From Ruminococcaceae bacterium OttesenSCG-928-L11 (GTDB taxonomy: Bacteria; Bacillota; Clostridia; Oscillospirales; Ruminococcaceae), in contig JAJDGX010000013.1 of NCBI GenBank assembly GCA_030265885.1, positions 1 to 36,139 of the forward strand: a stretch of DNA of 36,139 bases. The letters are read 5' to 3'. A program made the position numbers and the translations under genes. Below, in pieces: positions 7,980 through 16,756 of the stretch; the stretch's first letter is position 1, and every line of letters begins with the position of its first letter. Under the pieces are notes generated by a model, which was given only the letters and a program-made list of their open reading frames with translations, made no database searches and was not told the origin of the DNA.

Positions 7980-9668
7980 TCAGCAGCAGGGGCCCTGAGA
8001 GGCCTTGTCCTCCATAACTGAGGCATACAGCCGGTACCCGCCGCTCAGATTGCGGCATCGGTACCCTCGCCCGTTCAGGATGCAGCACGCCAGATAGCCC
8101 CGCAGCCCCACCTGACACAGCACGTGGATCTCCTTGCCCGCATCCACCTCGGCCAGTCGCTCCCGCAGCGAATCCAGCGGGATGTTGACGGATCCTTCAA
8201 TGTGGCCCCGGCGGTATTCGCCCTCTGTGCGCACATCCAGCAGCACGGCGTCCTCCCGCTGCAAAACGGCCTCCACATCGTGCCAGTGAAAGAGGCTCAC
8301 CCGGCCGGACAGCACATTGCCCGCTGCAAATCCGGCCATGTTGACCGGATCCTTAGCCGAGGAATAGGGCGGCGCGTAGCACAGCTCCAGTTCCTCCAGA
8401 TCCGCCGCTGTCCCGCCGAAGCGGATGGCCGTGGCGATGACATCACACCGCTTGTCCACCCCTTCGCCGCCAACGATTTGCGCCCCCAGAATTTTGCCGG
8501 TGTCCGGGGCAAACAGCAGCTTGACCGACATGGGCTCCGCTCCCGGATAATACCCCGCGTGGCTGGCCGGGTAGGTAAACGATTTTTCATAGGGGATTTG
8601 CAGCCGCTTGGCCGTTTTTTCGTTCAGGCCGGTGGCGGCCACTGTCCGGTCAAACACCCGCAGCACCGATGATCCCTGGGTACCGGAATAGCTGCTGGGA
8701 ATCCCGCAGATGTTGTCGGCTGCAATGCGCCCCTGCTTGTTGGCGGGGCCTGCCAGCGGAATCATGGCCGGGGTCTTGGAGACATAATCCTCCACCTCCG
8801 CCATATCGCCCACGGCGTAGATGGCGGGATCCGAGGTGCGCATCCGGGCGTCCACCCGCACGCCGCCCCGCTCGTTGACCGCGAGACCCGCCGCCGCGGC
8901 GATGGCGCTTTCCGGCCGAACCCCCACCGACAGCAACAGCATATCGGCTTCCAGAGTCCGGTCGCCTACCCCGACCCGCAGCCCGTCGCCGGTGTTCTCG
9001 ATACCGCTAACCGCCGCCCCCAGCAACAGGGTGACGCCTTTGTCCCGGATATGCCGGTGCACATCGCAGGCCATGTCATAATCCAGCGGCGCAATGACCT
9101 GTTCCTGGGCTTCCACTATGGTGACGGCAAGGCCCGCCCGGGTCAGGTTTTCGGCCATTTCCACCCCGATGTACCCACCGCCCACCACCACGGCGGATCG
9201 GGGGCGCTCCCGCTCCATAAACTCCCGGATCCGATAGGTGTCCGGAATATTGCGCAGGGTAAACACCCGCTCCGAATCCACCCCGGGAATGGGCGGCACA
9301 AGAGGAGCTGCCCCGGTGGACAATATCAGCGCGTCGTAGGGCTCCCGGTAGGTTTGGCCCGTCCGCCGGTCACAGACCTCCACCTCCCGGGCTTCCCGGT
9401 CGATGGCCACCGCCTCGTTGCACACCCGAACATCCACCTCAAACCGGGCGCGGAAGCTTTCCGGCGTTTGCAGCGTCAAGGCCGATTTCCCGGTGATTTC
9501 TCCCCCTATATAATAGGGCAGGCCGCAGTTGGCAAAGGAGATGTACTCTCCCCGCTCCAGCAGTACAATGCTCGCCGTCTCATCCAGCCTGCGCAGCCGT
9601 GCAGCGGCAGAGGCTCCTCCGGCCACTCCGCCGACAATTACAATTCGTTTTCCTGTCTGCCCGTTCAT
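7980..9668 (-). CDS. CoA-disulfide reductase-like flavoprotein with C-terminal rhodanese domain
   Basis: 562 aa. The N-terminal FAD/NAD(P)H disulfide-reductase part has IVIVGGVAGGASAAARLRR (9-27) and the single redox Cys48 in SFANCGLPYYIGG, typical of CoA-disulfide reductases and NADH oxidases that use Cys-S-S-CoA. A second Rossmann motif reads VVVGGGYIGVEMAENL, and AVGDMAEV is the FAD ribityl motif. The last ~100 residues are a rhodanese domain with active Cys near 518 (LCQVGLRGYLA). Such fusions (CoADR-RHD) reduce CoA disulfides, polysulfide or persulfides. The tail ends in Cys-Cys. The start is ATG 9668 after AGCAGG; a TTG at 9695 is possible but unsupported. Confidence 0.88.
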   Translation of the reverse strand: MNGQTGKRIVIVGGVAGGASAAARLRRLDETASIVLLERGEYISFANCGLPYYIGGEITGKSALTLQTPESFRARFEVDVRVCNEAVAIDREAREVEVCDRRTGQTYREPYDALILSTGAAPLVPPIPGVDSERVFTLRNIPDTYRIREFMERERPRSAVVVGGGYIGVEMAENLTRAGLAVTIVEAQEQVIAPLDYDMACDVHRHIRDKGVTLLLGAAVSGIENTGDGLRVGVGDRTLEADMLLLSVGVRPESAIAAAAGLAVNERGGVRVDARMRTSDPAIYAVGDMAEVEDYVSKTPAMIPLAGPANKQGRIAADNICGIPSSYSGTQGSSVLRVFDRTVAATGLNEKTAKRLQIPYEKSFTYPASHAGYYPGAEPMSVKLLFAPDTGKILGAQIVGGEGVDKRCDVIATAIRFGGTAADLEELELCYAPPYSSAKDPVNMAGFAAGNVLSGRVSLFHWHDVEAVLQREDAVLLDVRTEGEYRRGHIEGSVNIPLDSLRERLAEVDAGKEIHVLCQVGLRGYLACCILNGRGYRCRNLSGGYRLYASVMEDKASQGPCC

Positions 9669-9724
9669 AGCGCACCTGCTTTCTGTGATCGTCAATCAGG
9701 GGGATTTCTTTCCCCCGCATCTGG

Positions 9725-9733
9725 TGATATAAT
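9725..9733 (+). promoter_or_regulatory. Extended -10 promoter of pepT
   Basis: TGATATAAT is an extended -10 element (TG-n-TATAAT). The region 17 bases upstream is a poor -35, which is common with extended -10 promoters. Transcription would start near 9740. Confidence 0.55.
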
Positions 9734-9799
9734 AGAGCATATGGGTAGAATCGGCGGCATTTTCCGCCGCCAATTACGGAACCATGGAGGTAACAACAC

Positions 9800-11020
9800 A
9801 TGAAGGCACATGAAAGAATGCTGCGGTACATTCACTTCCCCACCGTGTCCGACGCCGCTGCGAATACCTGCCCCAGCACCCCCGCCCAGCTGGATCTGGG
9901 CCGCGCTCTGGTTCAGGAGATGCTGGACATGGGCATCGCCGACGCGAACATGGACGAAAACGGATATGTGTTCGGCACCCTGCCCGCCAACAACGGCAAG
10001 GAAACACCGGTGCTGGGCTTCATCGCCCACATGGATGTGTCCGACGACGCACCCTCCCAGCATATCAAAACCCGCGTTGTCCCGCAATACGACGGCGGCC
10101 CCATCGTCCTCAACGAAAAAGAGAACATCGTCATGGATCCCACCCGGTTCCCGGTGCTGTCCGACTACACGGGCCACGACCTGATTGTCACCGACGGCAC
10201 CACCCTTATGGGCTGTGACGACAAGGCCGGCATCGCCGAGATCCTGACCATGGCGGAGTATTTTCTGACCCACCCGGACATTCCCCACGGCACAATCAAA
10301 ATCGGCTTCACCCCCGATGAGGAAATCGGCCGGGGCGCGGATTTGTTCGACGTCAAGCAGTTTGGCGCCGACTTTGCCTACACCGTGGACGGCGGCGCCT
10401 TTGGGGAGGTCACCTGCGAAACCTTCAACGCCGCCTCCGCCACTGTCATCTTCACCGGCAAAAGCATGCATCCCGGTGCCGCCAAGGACAAGCTGGTCAA
10501 CGCCTCCCTGCTGGCCATGGAGTTTCACGCCATGCTTCCCCCCGCCCAGCGCCCCGAGCACACCCAGGGCTACGAGGGCTTCTATCACCTCACCGACATG
10601 GTCGGCCGGGTGGAGCAAAGCACCCTCTCCTACATCGTCCGGGATCACGACCTGGACAAGCTGGAGGCGAAAAAAGCCTTCCTCCAGTCCATCTGCGATT
10701 TTATGAACGCCAAATACGGCGAGGGCACCGTCCGGCTGGACATGGTCGATTCCTATTACAATATGTCCGTCAAGCTAAAGGATCACTGGCATCTCATCGA
10801 CACCGCCAGGGCCGCTGTGGAAAAGATGGGCGGCACGCCCTGCTCTGTCCCCGTGCGGGGCGGCACCGACGGCTCCCGCCTGTCCTTTATGGGTCTGCCC
10901 TGCCCCAACCTGGGCACCGGCAGCCACAATCACCACAGCCGCACCGAATTCGCCAGCATCCAGGCCATGGAGCAATGCACCGAGCTGCTGATCGCCATCG
11001 CCCAGGCCTACGGCGGCTAA
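9800..11020 (+). CDS. pepT: Peptidase T (tripeptide aminopeptidase)
   Basis: Cytosolic di-zinc M20B metallopeptidase that removes the N-terminal residue from tripeptides. 406 aa, normal length (~405-410). Metal and catalytic residues: GFIAHMDVSDD (His/Asp), TTLMGCDDKAGIAEI (bridging Asp), TPDEEIGRG (catalytic Glu), YTVDGG (Asp) and GTGSHNHHSRTEFAS (final His). The start is ATG 9800, preceded by GGAGG. Single-gene unit with its own promoter and terminator. Confidence 0.96.
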   Translation: MKAHERMLRYIHFPTVSDAAANTCPSTPAQLDLGRALVQEMLDMGIADANMDENGYVFGTLPANNGKETPVLGFIAHMDVSDDAPSQHIKTRVVPQYDGGPIVLNEKENIVMDPTRFPVLSDYTGHDLIVTDGTTLMGCDDKAGIAEILTMAEYFLTHPDIPHGTIKIGFTPDEEIGRGADLFDVKQFGADFAYTVDGGAFGEVTCETFNAASATVIFTGKSMHPGAAKDKLVNASLLAMEFHAMLPPAQRPEHTQGYEGFYHLTDMVGRVEQSTLSYIVRDHDLDKLEAKKAFLQSICDFMNAKYGEGTVRLDMVDSYYNMSVKLKDHWHLIDTARAAVEKMGGTPCSVPVRGGTDGSRLSFMGLPCPNLGTGSHNHHSRTEFASIQAMEQCTELLIAIAQAYGG

Positions 11021-11067
11021 GGGTAAGCGGCAATCCCACCCCATTATAGCAAATTGCCCCGCCAAAG

Positions 11068-11103
11068 AAAAGGAAGCCGGTAACACAGACCGACTTCCTT
11101 TTC
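11068..11103 (+). terminator. pepT terminator
   Basis: AAAAGGAAGCCGGT pairs with ACCGACTTCCTTTT (one C/A mismatch) around a seven-base loop and ends in TTTT. Confidence 0.75.
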
Positions 11104-11174
11104 CGCTATTTAAGCGTCTTTGATAAAATTTTCCACTTTGTTCACAGCCCAGAGGCTCTTCGCCGATTCAACAC

Positions 11175-11217
11175 AAAAACGCCCTCACCGTCGGCTTTCC
11201 CGACGGTGAGGGCGTTT
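11175..11217 (-). terminator. Terminator of the transporter-sulfatase operon
   Basis: An 18-bp perfect stem (11177-11194 with 11200-11217) has a five-base loop. On the minus strand it is followed by a T-tract (GGGCGTTTTTG), placing it 19 bases after the sulfatase stop. Confidence 0.9.
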
Positions 11218-11235
11218 CCACACAATCCGCGATTG

Positions 11236-12738
11236 CTATTTCAGTCCCAGCCGCTCAAACTGCTCCGCCGGGGAGTCGTGCTCCTCCATTGTGCGGATGA
11301 GGGCTTCTGTCATTCTTTGTTCCAGCGCCGGATCCTGGAGGGGCTTCTCCTGGGCATAGTCGGTCGCAAGGTCAAACAGCAGGGAGTCCTTTATCAGGGA
11401 ATTGTCCCGCATAAAGGGGGGAAGGTGCTTCATAACCTCCGCCATATCCAGCCGATAAACCGCCATCTGGGCATGGGGCAGATAGTCGCCGCACACCAGT
11501 GCCCCCTTGGGCACATCTCTGCCCATATAGCGGGGGAAGGTGGTCAGCATGGACATATAGCTGTACAGCGGCGCGTTGGAGTCGTCCTTGGCCGCGCGGA
11601 AATACGTATACTGCCCATCGGTGATGTTGACCGGCTTGCCGTGCCAGCCATAGATGGCGTAATCCCTGACCTTCTCCGTCTCGCCGTCCAGCAGCGGCTT
11701 CCACGATTTGCCGTGAAGCTTGGGCATAACAGGCGGATATTCGGTGACACCGTAATAGTCCAGCATAGTGGGGCAGAGATCCACGTTCTGGGTCACGGCG
11801 TTGCACCGTGTTCCCGCGCCTTTTCCGCCGGGCAGGTGAACAAACAGGGGAATGTGGCTCATCTCGTTCCAGGCGTGGAACTGGTTTTTGCCGGTCACAC
11901 CGTGCTCGCCCAGCATATGGCCGTGGTCGGAGGTAAAGATGACCATGGTATCCTCCCACAGATTCTGCCTGTCCATCTCATCCAGCAGCTTTCCCAGCCA
12001 CTTGTCCGCCATGGACAGGGTGGCGTAGTACAGGTTGCGCAGGTGATTGACAGCCTCCGGCGTCTCCTCGGTGATGGGCGCGTACTTGGGCCATTCATAG
12101 ACAGGGCCGTCGTAGTCCTCCGGGTACATGGCCTTGAACTCCTCGGTGGCGTCAAAGGGCTCGTGGGGGTCGAAGGCCTCCACCATCAGGAAGAAGTCGT
12201 CCTCTCCCCCGTTTTCCTCCAGCCATTTGGCGGCGGAGGCAAAGGTGCGGGGGGTGGGGTAGTCGGCGTCGGTCTGGAAGTGCATCCGGTTGCACTGGTA
12301 CTGGCGGCCCATCCGGCCAAAATACTGCTCGGGGATGTTGTCCGGCTCCTTGATGCGGGAGGCCCACACGTCTGTTTCCTGTCCCCGCTGCAAATCCCAG
12401 GTATTGAACTGCTGCATGTAGCCCTCGCCGCCGATTTCCGCATAGTGGCTGTGGTCGGTGACGATGTGGCAGAATGTCCCCTGCTTCCGCAGCAGCTCCG
12501 GGAAGGTGACGTCAAAGGGCTCGATGGGCCCCCAGTTTCGCTCCAGGAAATTGAGCCGGCCGGTCAGGATGTCCCGGCGGGCGGGCATGCAGGGGGCAGA
12601 GCCGATGAAGTGGTTGTCAAACACAATGGACTTCGCCGCCAGCCGGTCAATGGCGGGGGTAATCGCCTTGGCCTCCGGGTTGTAGCATTTGAGCATGTGG
12701 CGGTTCAGTGTATCCATCAATATCACAATGGTTTTCAT
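11236..12738 (-). CDS. Sulfatase, cysteine type, apparently cytoplasmic
   Basis: 500-aa type I sulfatase hydrolysing sulfate esters, probably on carbohydrates. The formylglycine site is APCMPARRDILTGR (Cys50, C-x-P-x-R), so a sulfatase-maturating enzyme is needed; none is in the window. Metal residues fit MDTLNRH (Asp9) and TSDHGHMLGEHG (about 280). The protein starts directly with the core strand MKTIVILMD and has no signal peptide, so it should act inside the cell on imported sulfated sugars. It is last in the operon after two CUT1 permeases (55-bp gap). The ribosome site GGAGAGGAG is unusually far (about 14 bases) from the ATG. Confidence 0.92.
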   Translation of the reverse strand: MKTIVILMDTLNRHMLKCYNPEAKAITPAIDRLAAKSIVFDNHFIGSAPCMPARRDILTGRLNFLERNWGPIEPFDVTFPELLRKQGTFCHIVTDHSHYAEIGGEGYMQQFNTWDLQRGQETDVWASRIKEPDNIPEQYFGRMGRQYQCNRMHFQTDADYPTPRTFASAAKWLEENGGEDDFFLMVEAFDPHEPFDATEEFKAMYPEDYDGPVYEWPKYAPITEETPEAVNHLRNLYYATLSMADKWLGKLLDEMDRQNLWEDTMVIFTSDHGHMLGEHGVTGKNQFHAWNEMSHIPLFVHLPGGKGAGTRCNAVTQNVDLCPTMLDYYGVTEYPPVMPKLHGKSWKPLLDGETEKVRDYAIYGWHGKPVNITDGQYTYFRAAKDDSNAPLYSYMSMLTTFPRYMGRDVPKGALVCGDYLPHAQMAVYRLDMAEVMKHLPPFMRDNSLIKDSLLFDLATDYAQEKPLQDPALEQRMTEALIRTMEEHDSPAEQFERLGLK

Positions 12739-12793
12739 GGCGAACGCTGCATCTCCTCTCCTTGGTCTGTGTAATACGGCAAGTATACCACAA

Positions 12794-13711
12794 TTATCCC
12801 TTAATGGATCCGATCATGACGCCCTGCACAAAATACTTTTGGGCAAAGGGGTACAAAATCAGCATGGGAATGGACGACACCACCATCAGGGAATATTTCA
12901 GAGATTCGGCGATGCCCTGCTTGATGATGATATCCTCGGCGTCGTTCATATCCGCCGCAGCGGCCTGGGCGCCAATGAGAATGTCCCGCATAATCAGCTG
13001 CAGGGGGTACAGTCGATTGTCGTTGAGGTACAAAAACGCGCTGAAATACGAATTCCAGTGAGACACCGCGTAAAACATCACCAGCACCGCCAAAATAGCC
13101 TTGGACAGCGGTATCACCACCATATACAGGAACTTGAAGTCGCTGCACCCGTCAATTTTGGCCGCCTCCAGCAGCTCCAGCGGAATGTTGGTCTGGAAAA
13201 ACGTCCGGGCGATGATCATGTTGTAGGCGGACAGCGCCACCGGCAGCACCATTACCCACCGGGTATTCAGCAGGTTCAGATCCCGCATCAGGATGTAGTT
13301 GGGGATCATGCCGCCGTTGAAGATCATGGTAAAGGTAAACAGCAGCGTGATTCCGCCCCGGCCCTTTAAATCCCGCCGGGACAGGGGATAGGCGGCGATA
13401 ATCGTCATTACGATGTTTACCAGGGTACCGCCCACCGTGTATATGGCCGAATTGAGAAACCCGTTGATCAAGTCAGGGCGGGCAAAGATTTTGCCGTAGC
13501 CCTCCAGGCTAAGTCCCTTGGGCAGAAACGTCACCCGCCCGGACAATACCATCACCGGGTCGGAAAACGACGCGCTGATGACAAAGATAATCGGGTACAG
13601 CGTTACAATCGCCAGCAAGCCCAATACAATATTGACAGCGGCGAAAAAAATCCGGTCATCCACACTGTCCCTGACCTTATTCCGCCTCCCACGCAATGTA
13701 GTCGAACTCAT
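12794..13711 (-). CDS. Carbohydrate ABC transporter permease (LplC/YtcP type)
   Basis: 305 aa, about six membrane segments (first about 22-44). The CUT1 permease coupling loop is EAAKIDGCSDFKFLYMVVIPLSK (EAA motif). It resembles the second permease of LplABC/YtcPQ-like systems, which import oligosaccharides with a separate, shared ATPase. No ATPase gene is present here, as usual for this subfamily. The ATG at 13711 is preceded by AGGAGAGGAG. A 223-bp non-coding repeat separates it from the partner permease upstream. Confidence 0.92.
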   Translation of the reverse strand: MSSTTLRGRRNKVRDSVDDRIFFAAVNIVLGLLAIVTLYPIIFVISASFSDPVMVLSGRVTFLPKGLSLEGYGKIFARPDLINGFLNSAIYTVGGTLVNIVMTIIAAYPLSRRDLKGRGGITLLFTFTMIFNGGMIPNYILMRDLNLLNTRWVMVLPVALSAYNMIIARTFFQTNIPLELLEAAKIDGCSDFKFLYMVVIPLSKAILAVLVMFYAVSHWNSYFSAFLYLNDNRLYPLQLIMRDILIGAQAAAADMNDAEDIIIKQGIAESLKYSLMVVSSIPMLILYPFAQKYFVQGVMIGSIKG

Positions 13712-13934
13712 ACTCCTCTCCTTTCTCTTCTTTCTTTTGGGAAAAAGAAAGAAGCAAAGAAAACCCTTCCGCTCCGCGATTCCTCAAATAAGACACAATA
13801 AAATCGAGTAACCTGTTTAGCGATTCCTCACTCGTGTAACGCGGAGCGATTATTTTTTCTGTAGGTCGTCTCGGAGAGCGACCTTGTTCCTTTCTTTTTT
13901 GATTCAAAAAGAAAGAACGACCTTTTTTCTTTTT
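13712..13934. repeat. Dispersed-repeat insertion between the two permease genes
   Basis: Non-coding spacer with three hairpins: a 28-base A/T-rich one (13727-13754, arms CTTCTTTCTTTT), AGGTCG..CGACCT (about 13862-13883), and CTTTCTTTT..AAAAAGAAAG (about 13890-13914). After the first comes CAAAGAAAACCC and CGCTCCGCGATT, matching the module next to lysC (335-410, opposite strand). CGGAGCGA recurs at about 13852. It could partly terminate or process the operon mRNA. Confidence 0.7.
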
Positions 13935-14912
13935 TTACCAGAGTCCGCTGCCGCTGACCTTGTTGGAGACCTTGTTGACCACCACAATCAGAATCAGGTT
14001 GATGACAGAGTTGAACAGGCCGATGGCGGCTCCCAGGGAAAAGTCGCCGCCCTGCGGGCCCAGCGCCACCTTATACACATAGGTGGAGATGATTTCGCTG
14101 GCGGAGAGGTTCAGGTCATTTTGCATCAGGTACACCTTCTCAAAGCCGATGCTCATAATGCGCCCGACATTGAGGATAAGCAAAATGGTCGCCGTGGGAA
14201 TAACCGTGGGCAAATCCAGCACCAGCAGCCGCTTAAACCGACTGGCGCCGTCCACCTTGGCCGCCTCATGCAGCTCCGGATCCACCGCCGACAGGGCTGA
14301 CAAATAGATGATACTGCTCCAGCCCAGGGTCTGCCACGCGCCAGACCACACATACAGGTGGGGGAACGCCTTGGGATTCCCCAGCAGATCCGGGGCAGCC
14401 TCCCCCGTCAGCCGCTGAACAATCACGCCATACAGGCCGATGCGGGGGTTAAAAATCTGGATCAGCATCCCCACAATAACCAGCACCGAGATAAAGTGGG
14501 GAATATAGGTGACCATCTGCACAAACTTCTTGTAAAACTGATTGCGCACCACATTGAGAGCCAGCGCCAGAATAATCGGCAGCGGAAACCCTGCCAGCAA
14601 ATTGTAAAAGGACAGGGTCAGCGTGTTTTTCAGCACCCGGGTAAACTGATAGGAGTGAAAGAACCGCTGAAAATTATCCAGCCCTACCCAGGGGCTGCCC
14701 CAGATTCCCTGGCTCAGCTTAAACTTCTTAAAGGCTATCTGTGTGCCCAGCATAGGGTAATAGCAGAATATGATCAACCAAATCAAGGGCAGCAGCAACA
14801 GTACATACAGCTGCCAGTTGTTCAGGTACTCTTTTCGAAATCGATTGCGTCTGCGGGTTTTCTCATCCACAGCCGCTCTTTGGCCCATGGCCGCCGTCGC
14901 CTTATCCGCCAT
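13935..14912 (-). CDS. Carbohydrate ABC transporter permease (LplB/YteP type)
   Basis: About 325 aa, six membrane segments starting with WQLYVLLLLPLIWLIIFCYYPM. The EAA loop is HEAAKVDGASRFKRLLVLDLPT. CUT1 family, the first permease of an LplBC/YtePQ-like pair, working with the lipoprotein encoded upstream. The start is uncertain: ATG 14912 (MADKATAAMGQR) is taken; an internal ATG eight codons later has AAGGCG ahead of it, and the open frame runs to 14984. Typical N-terminus with basic residues (KTRRRNRFRKEY) before the first helix. Confidence 0.9.
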   Translation of the reverse strand: MADKATAAMGQRAAVDEKTRRRNRFRKEYLNNWQLYVLLLLPLIWLIIFCYYPMLGTQIAFKKFKLSQGIWGSPWVGLDNFQRFFHSYQFTRVLKNTLTLSFYNLLAGFPLPIILALALNVVRNQFYKKFVQMVTYIPHFISVLVIVGMLIQIFNPRIGLYGVIVQRLTGEAAPDLLGNPKAFPHLYVWSGAWQTLGWSSIIYLSALSAVDPELHEAAKVDGASRFKRLLVLDLPTVIPTATILLILNVGRIMSIGFEKVYLMQNDLNLSASEIISTYVYKVALGPQGGDFSLGAAIGLFNSVINLILIVVVNKVSNKVSGSGLW

Positions 14913-14946
14913 GACAGTCTCATCATCCCTTCCAATTGGAGGAGCC

Positions 14947-14971
14947 CCCCTGGGGTCTCTGCCCACAGGGG
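14947..14971 (-). other. Stem-loop between binding-protein and permease genes
   Basis: CCCCTG-T-GGG pairs with CCC-CAGGGG on the minus strand (one bulged base). Such intercistronic hairpins after solute-binding protein genes commonly stabilise the upstream message or reduce read-through, giving more binding protein than permease; that role here is inferred. Confidence 0.45.
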
Positions 14972-15010
14972 AGCCTCTGTTCACGGATTTTGGTTCCTAT
15001 TTGACAAAAC

Positions 15011-16756
15011 TCAGTTGTACATTCTGTCGTACACCTGCTGGTTGATTTCCATCACCCTGTCCAGCTTCATATTGTCCAGTTCCTTCAGGTAGGACTCCCA
15101 TGCGCCGTCGTCGTTGATGTCCAGATCCCCGGTAATAAAGCGGGCGATGGATTCCTTGGTATAGGTGCAGATGGTATTCTGCAAATCGCGGATTTCGTCG
15201 GCCTCTTCCTGGGTGTAAATCAGCGCGCTGACCACCTTTTCAGGCTGCTTGCCGTAGTAATAGGGCACCGCCTGGCACACATAATACTGGCCGTTCAGGG
15301 GGTTGCCGTCCCAGCACTGGCCCGCAATGAGATCCCAGGAGCGGTAGGTGGGGTGAATCGTTGTCCACCAGGCGTTGGTGGTAGCACCCCAGTTTACAGT
15401 AGGCACCACAGAGGGTGCAAAGCCCAGATCCTCCAGCATGGAGATATCCTCCGGGCCGGGCTCAAAGAAGTCCACACCGGGCTCGCCAAAGCGGCTGCGG
15501 CGGCTTCCCTCTTCGCTGAGAAGGGCATCGCCCACGGCAAAGGCCGCGCCGGGATTTTTGCAGTCCTTGGTAATCAGCATGGAGTTGGCCGGGTTAATGG
15601 GGAAATATCCTGCCCATGCCACGCCTTCGGGCCCTTCGATGGGGCCCATAGGCACATAGTTGTGGGCATCCTCGGTATCGATCAGCTTGCCGCCTGCGAT
15701 CATCAGCCCCACCAGGGAGCCTTCCTCGGTGTTGAGCATGGCGCGGTACTGCTGCTCATCCTGGGAGAACGCCAGCGGGCTGTAGAGCCCCTCGTCACAC
15801 AGCTTTCTCATATAGGAGAGCCCCGCCCGCCATTCGTCGGTGACAACGGGGGTATAGATGGTCTTGCCGTCATCCGCCACATTCAGGCGCATGGTGCTGT
15901 CATTCTGGTAGGAGTTGTAGATAAAGGAGTTCATGATCCAGTTGTAGGCCTGCTGTCTCCAGCCCAGCACCGAGCCTGCCACGCCAATTTCGTCCTTCTT
16001 GCCGTTGCCGTTGGGATCCTGATTGACAAAGGCTGTCAGAACATCGTACAGCTCATCGGTAGTGGTGGGAATTTCCAGTCCCAGCTTATCCAGCCAGCTT
16101 TGGTTGATCCAGGCCCGCTGAGAGAAGCTGTTGGGGATGGACTCGGTGATATCGGGGATGGAGTAGATGTGGCCGTCAGGCATGGTCAGCTGGCGGCGGT
16201 ATTTCTCGTCAGACGCCAGTGCGATTTGATAGTAGGTGCCGTAGGTGTCCACATAATCCTCCAGGGGAATGATGGCGCCCTCGGAGCCGTAGTTGTACAC
16301 GTCCAGCGCCGGGAAGTTGCCCATCAGAAATGCGTCGGGCATATCGGAGCCGGAGGAAATCAGAATGCGGATTTTCGAGGCCGCGTCGGAGGCCGGGTAG
16401 AGATCAAAGCTCAGATCCACATTGCAGGTCTCTTCCAGCCACTTGGTCAGCTTGTTGTCCTTATAGTCGGTGACAGTCGCGCCCTGGGCCATCCCAAATT
16501 TCAGCGAAACCGTCTCCTTGTTTTTCACAAAGTCGCCGGACACATCCAGATTTGCGTGGTCAGGGGCCTCAAAGCCCTCCTGTCCCACTGCTGCCGGGGC
16601 CTCAGACTGGGCCGCCGGTGCGGTCGAGCTGGCCGTCGATGGCGCCGATGACGCCGTGCTGCCGGAGGTGCTTCCCCCGCCACAGGCAACCAGCTGCGCC
16701 GCCACAAGCAAACCGGCGACAATTGCCGCTGCTTTTTTCGAATACTGCTTTCTCAC
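15011..16756 (-). CDS. Extracellular solute-binding lipoprotein of a CUT1 sugar transporter
   Basis: 581 aa. The N-terminus MRKQYSKKAAAIVAGLLVAAQLVAC is a lipoprotein signal with the lipobox LVAC, followed by a low-complexity Ser/Thr/Ala/Gly linker (about 26-58) and a type 1 extracellular binding-protein domain. The large size matches LplA/YtcQ-like binding proteins that take oligosaccharides. GTG start, ten bases after AAGGAGG. First gene of the operon. The ligand is likely a sulfated glycan fragment, inferred only from the downstream sulfatase. Confidence 0.9.
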   Translation of the reverse strand: MRKQYSKKAAAIVAGLLVAAQLVACGGGSTSGSTASSAPSTASSTAPAAQSEAPAAVGQEGFEAPDHANLDVSGDFVKNKETVSLKFGMAQGATVTDYKDNKLTKWLEETCNVDLSFDLYPASDAASKIRILISSGSDMPDAFLMGNFPALDVYNYGSEGAIIPLEDYVDTYGTYYQIALASDEKYRRQLTMPDGHIYSIPDITESIPNSFSQRAWINQSWLDKLGLEIPTTTDELYDVLTAFVNQDPNGNGKKDEIGVAGSVLGWRQQAYNWIMNSFIYNSYQNDSTMRLNVADDGKTIYTPVVTDEWRAGLSYMRKLCDEGLYSPLAFSQDEQQYRAMLNTEEGSLVGLMIAGGKLIDTEDAHNYVPMGPIEGPEGVAWAGYFPINPANSMLITKDCKNPGAAFAVGDALLSEEGSRRSRFGEPGVDFFEPGPEDISMLEDLGFAPSVVPTVNWGATTNAWWTTIHPTYRSWDLIAGQCWDGNPLNGQYYVCQAVPYYYGKQPEKVVSALIYTQEEADEIRDLQNTICTYTKESIARFITGDLDINDDGAWESYLKELDNMKLDRVMEINQQVYDRMYN

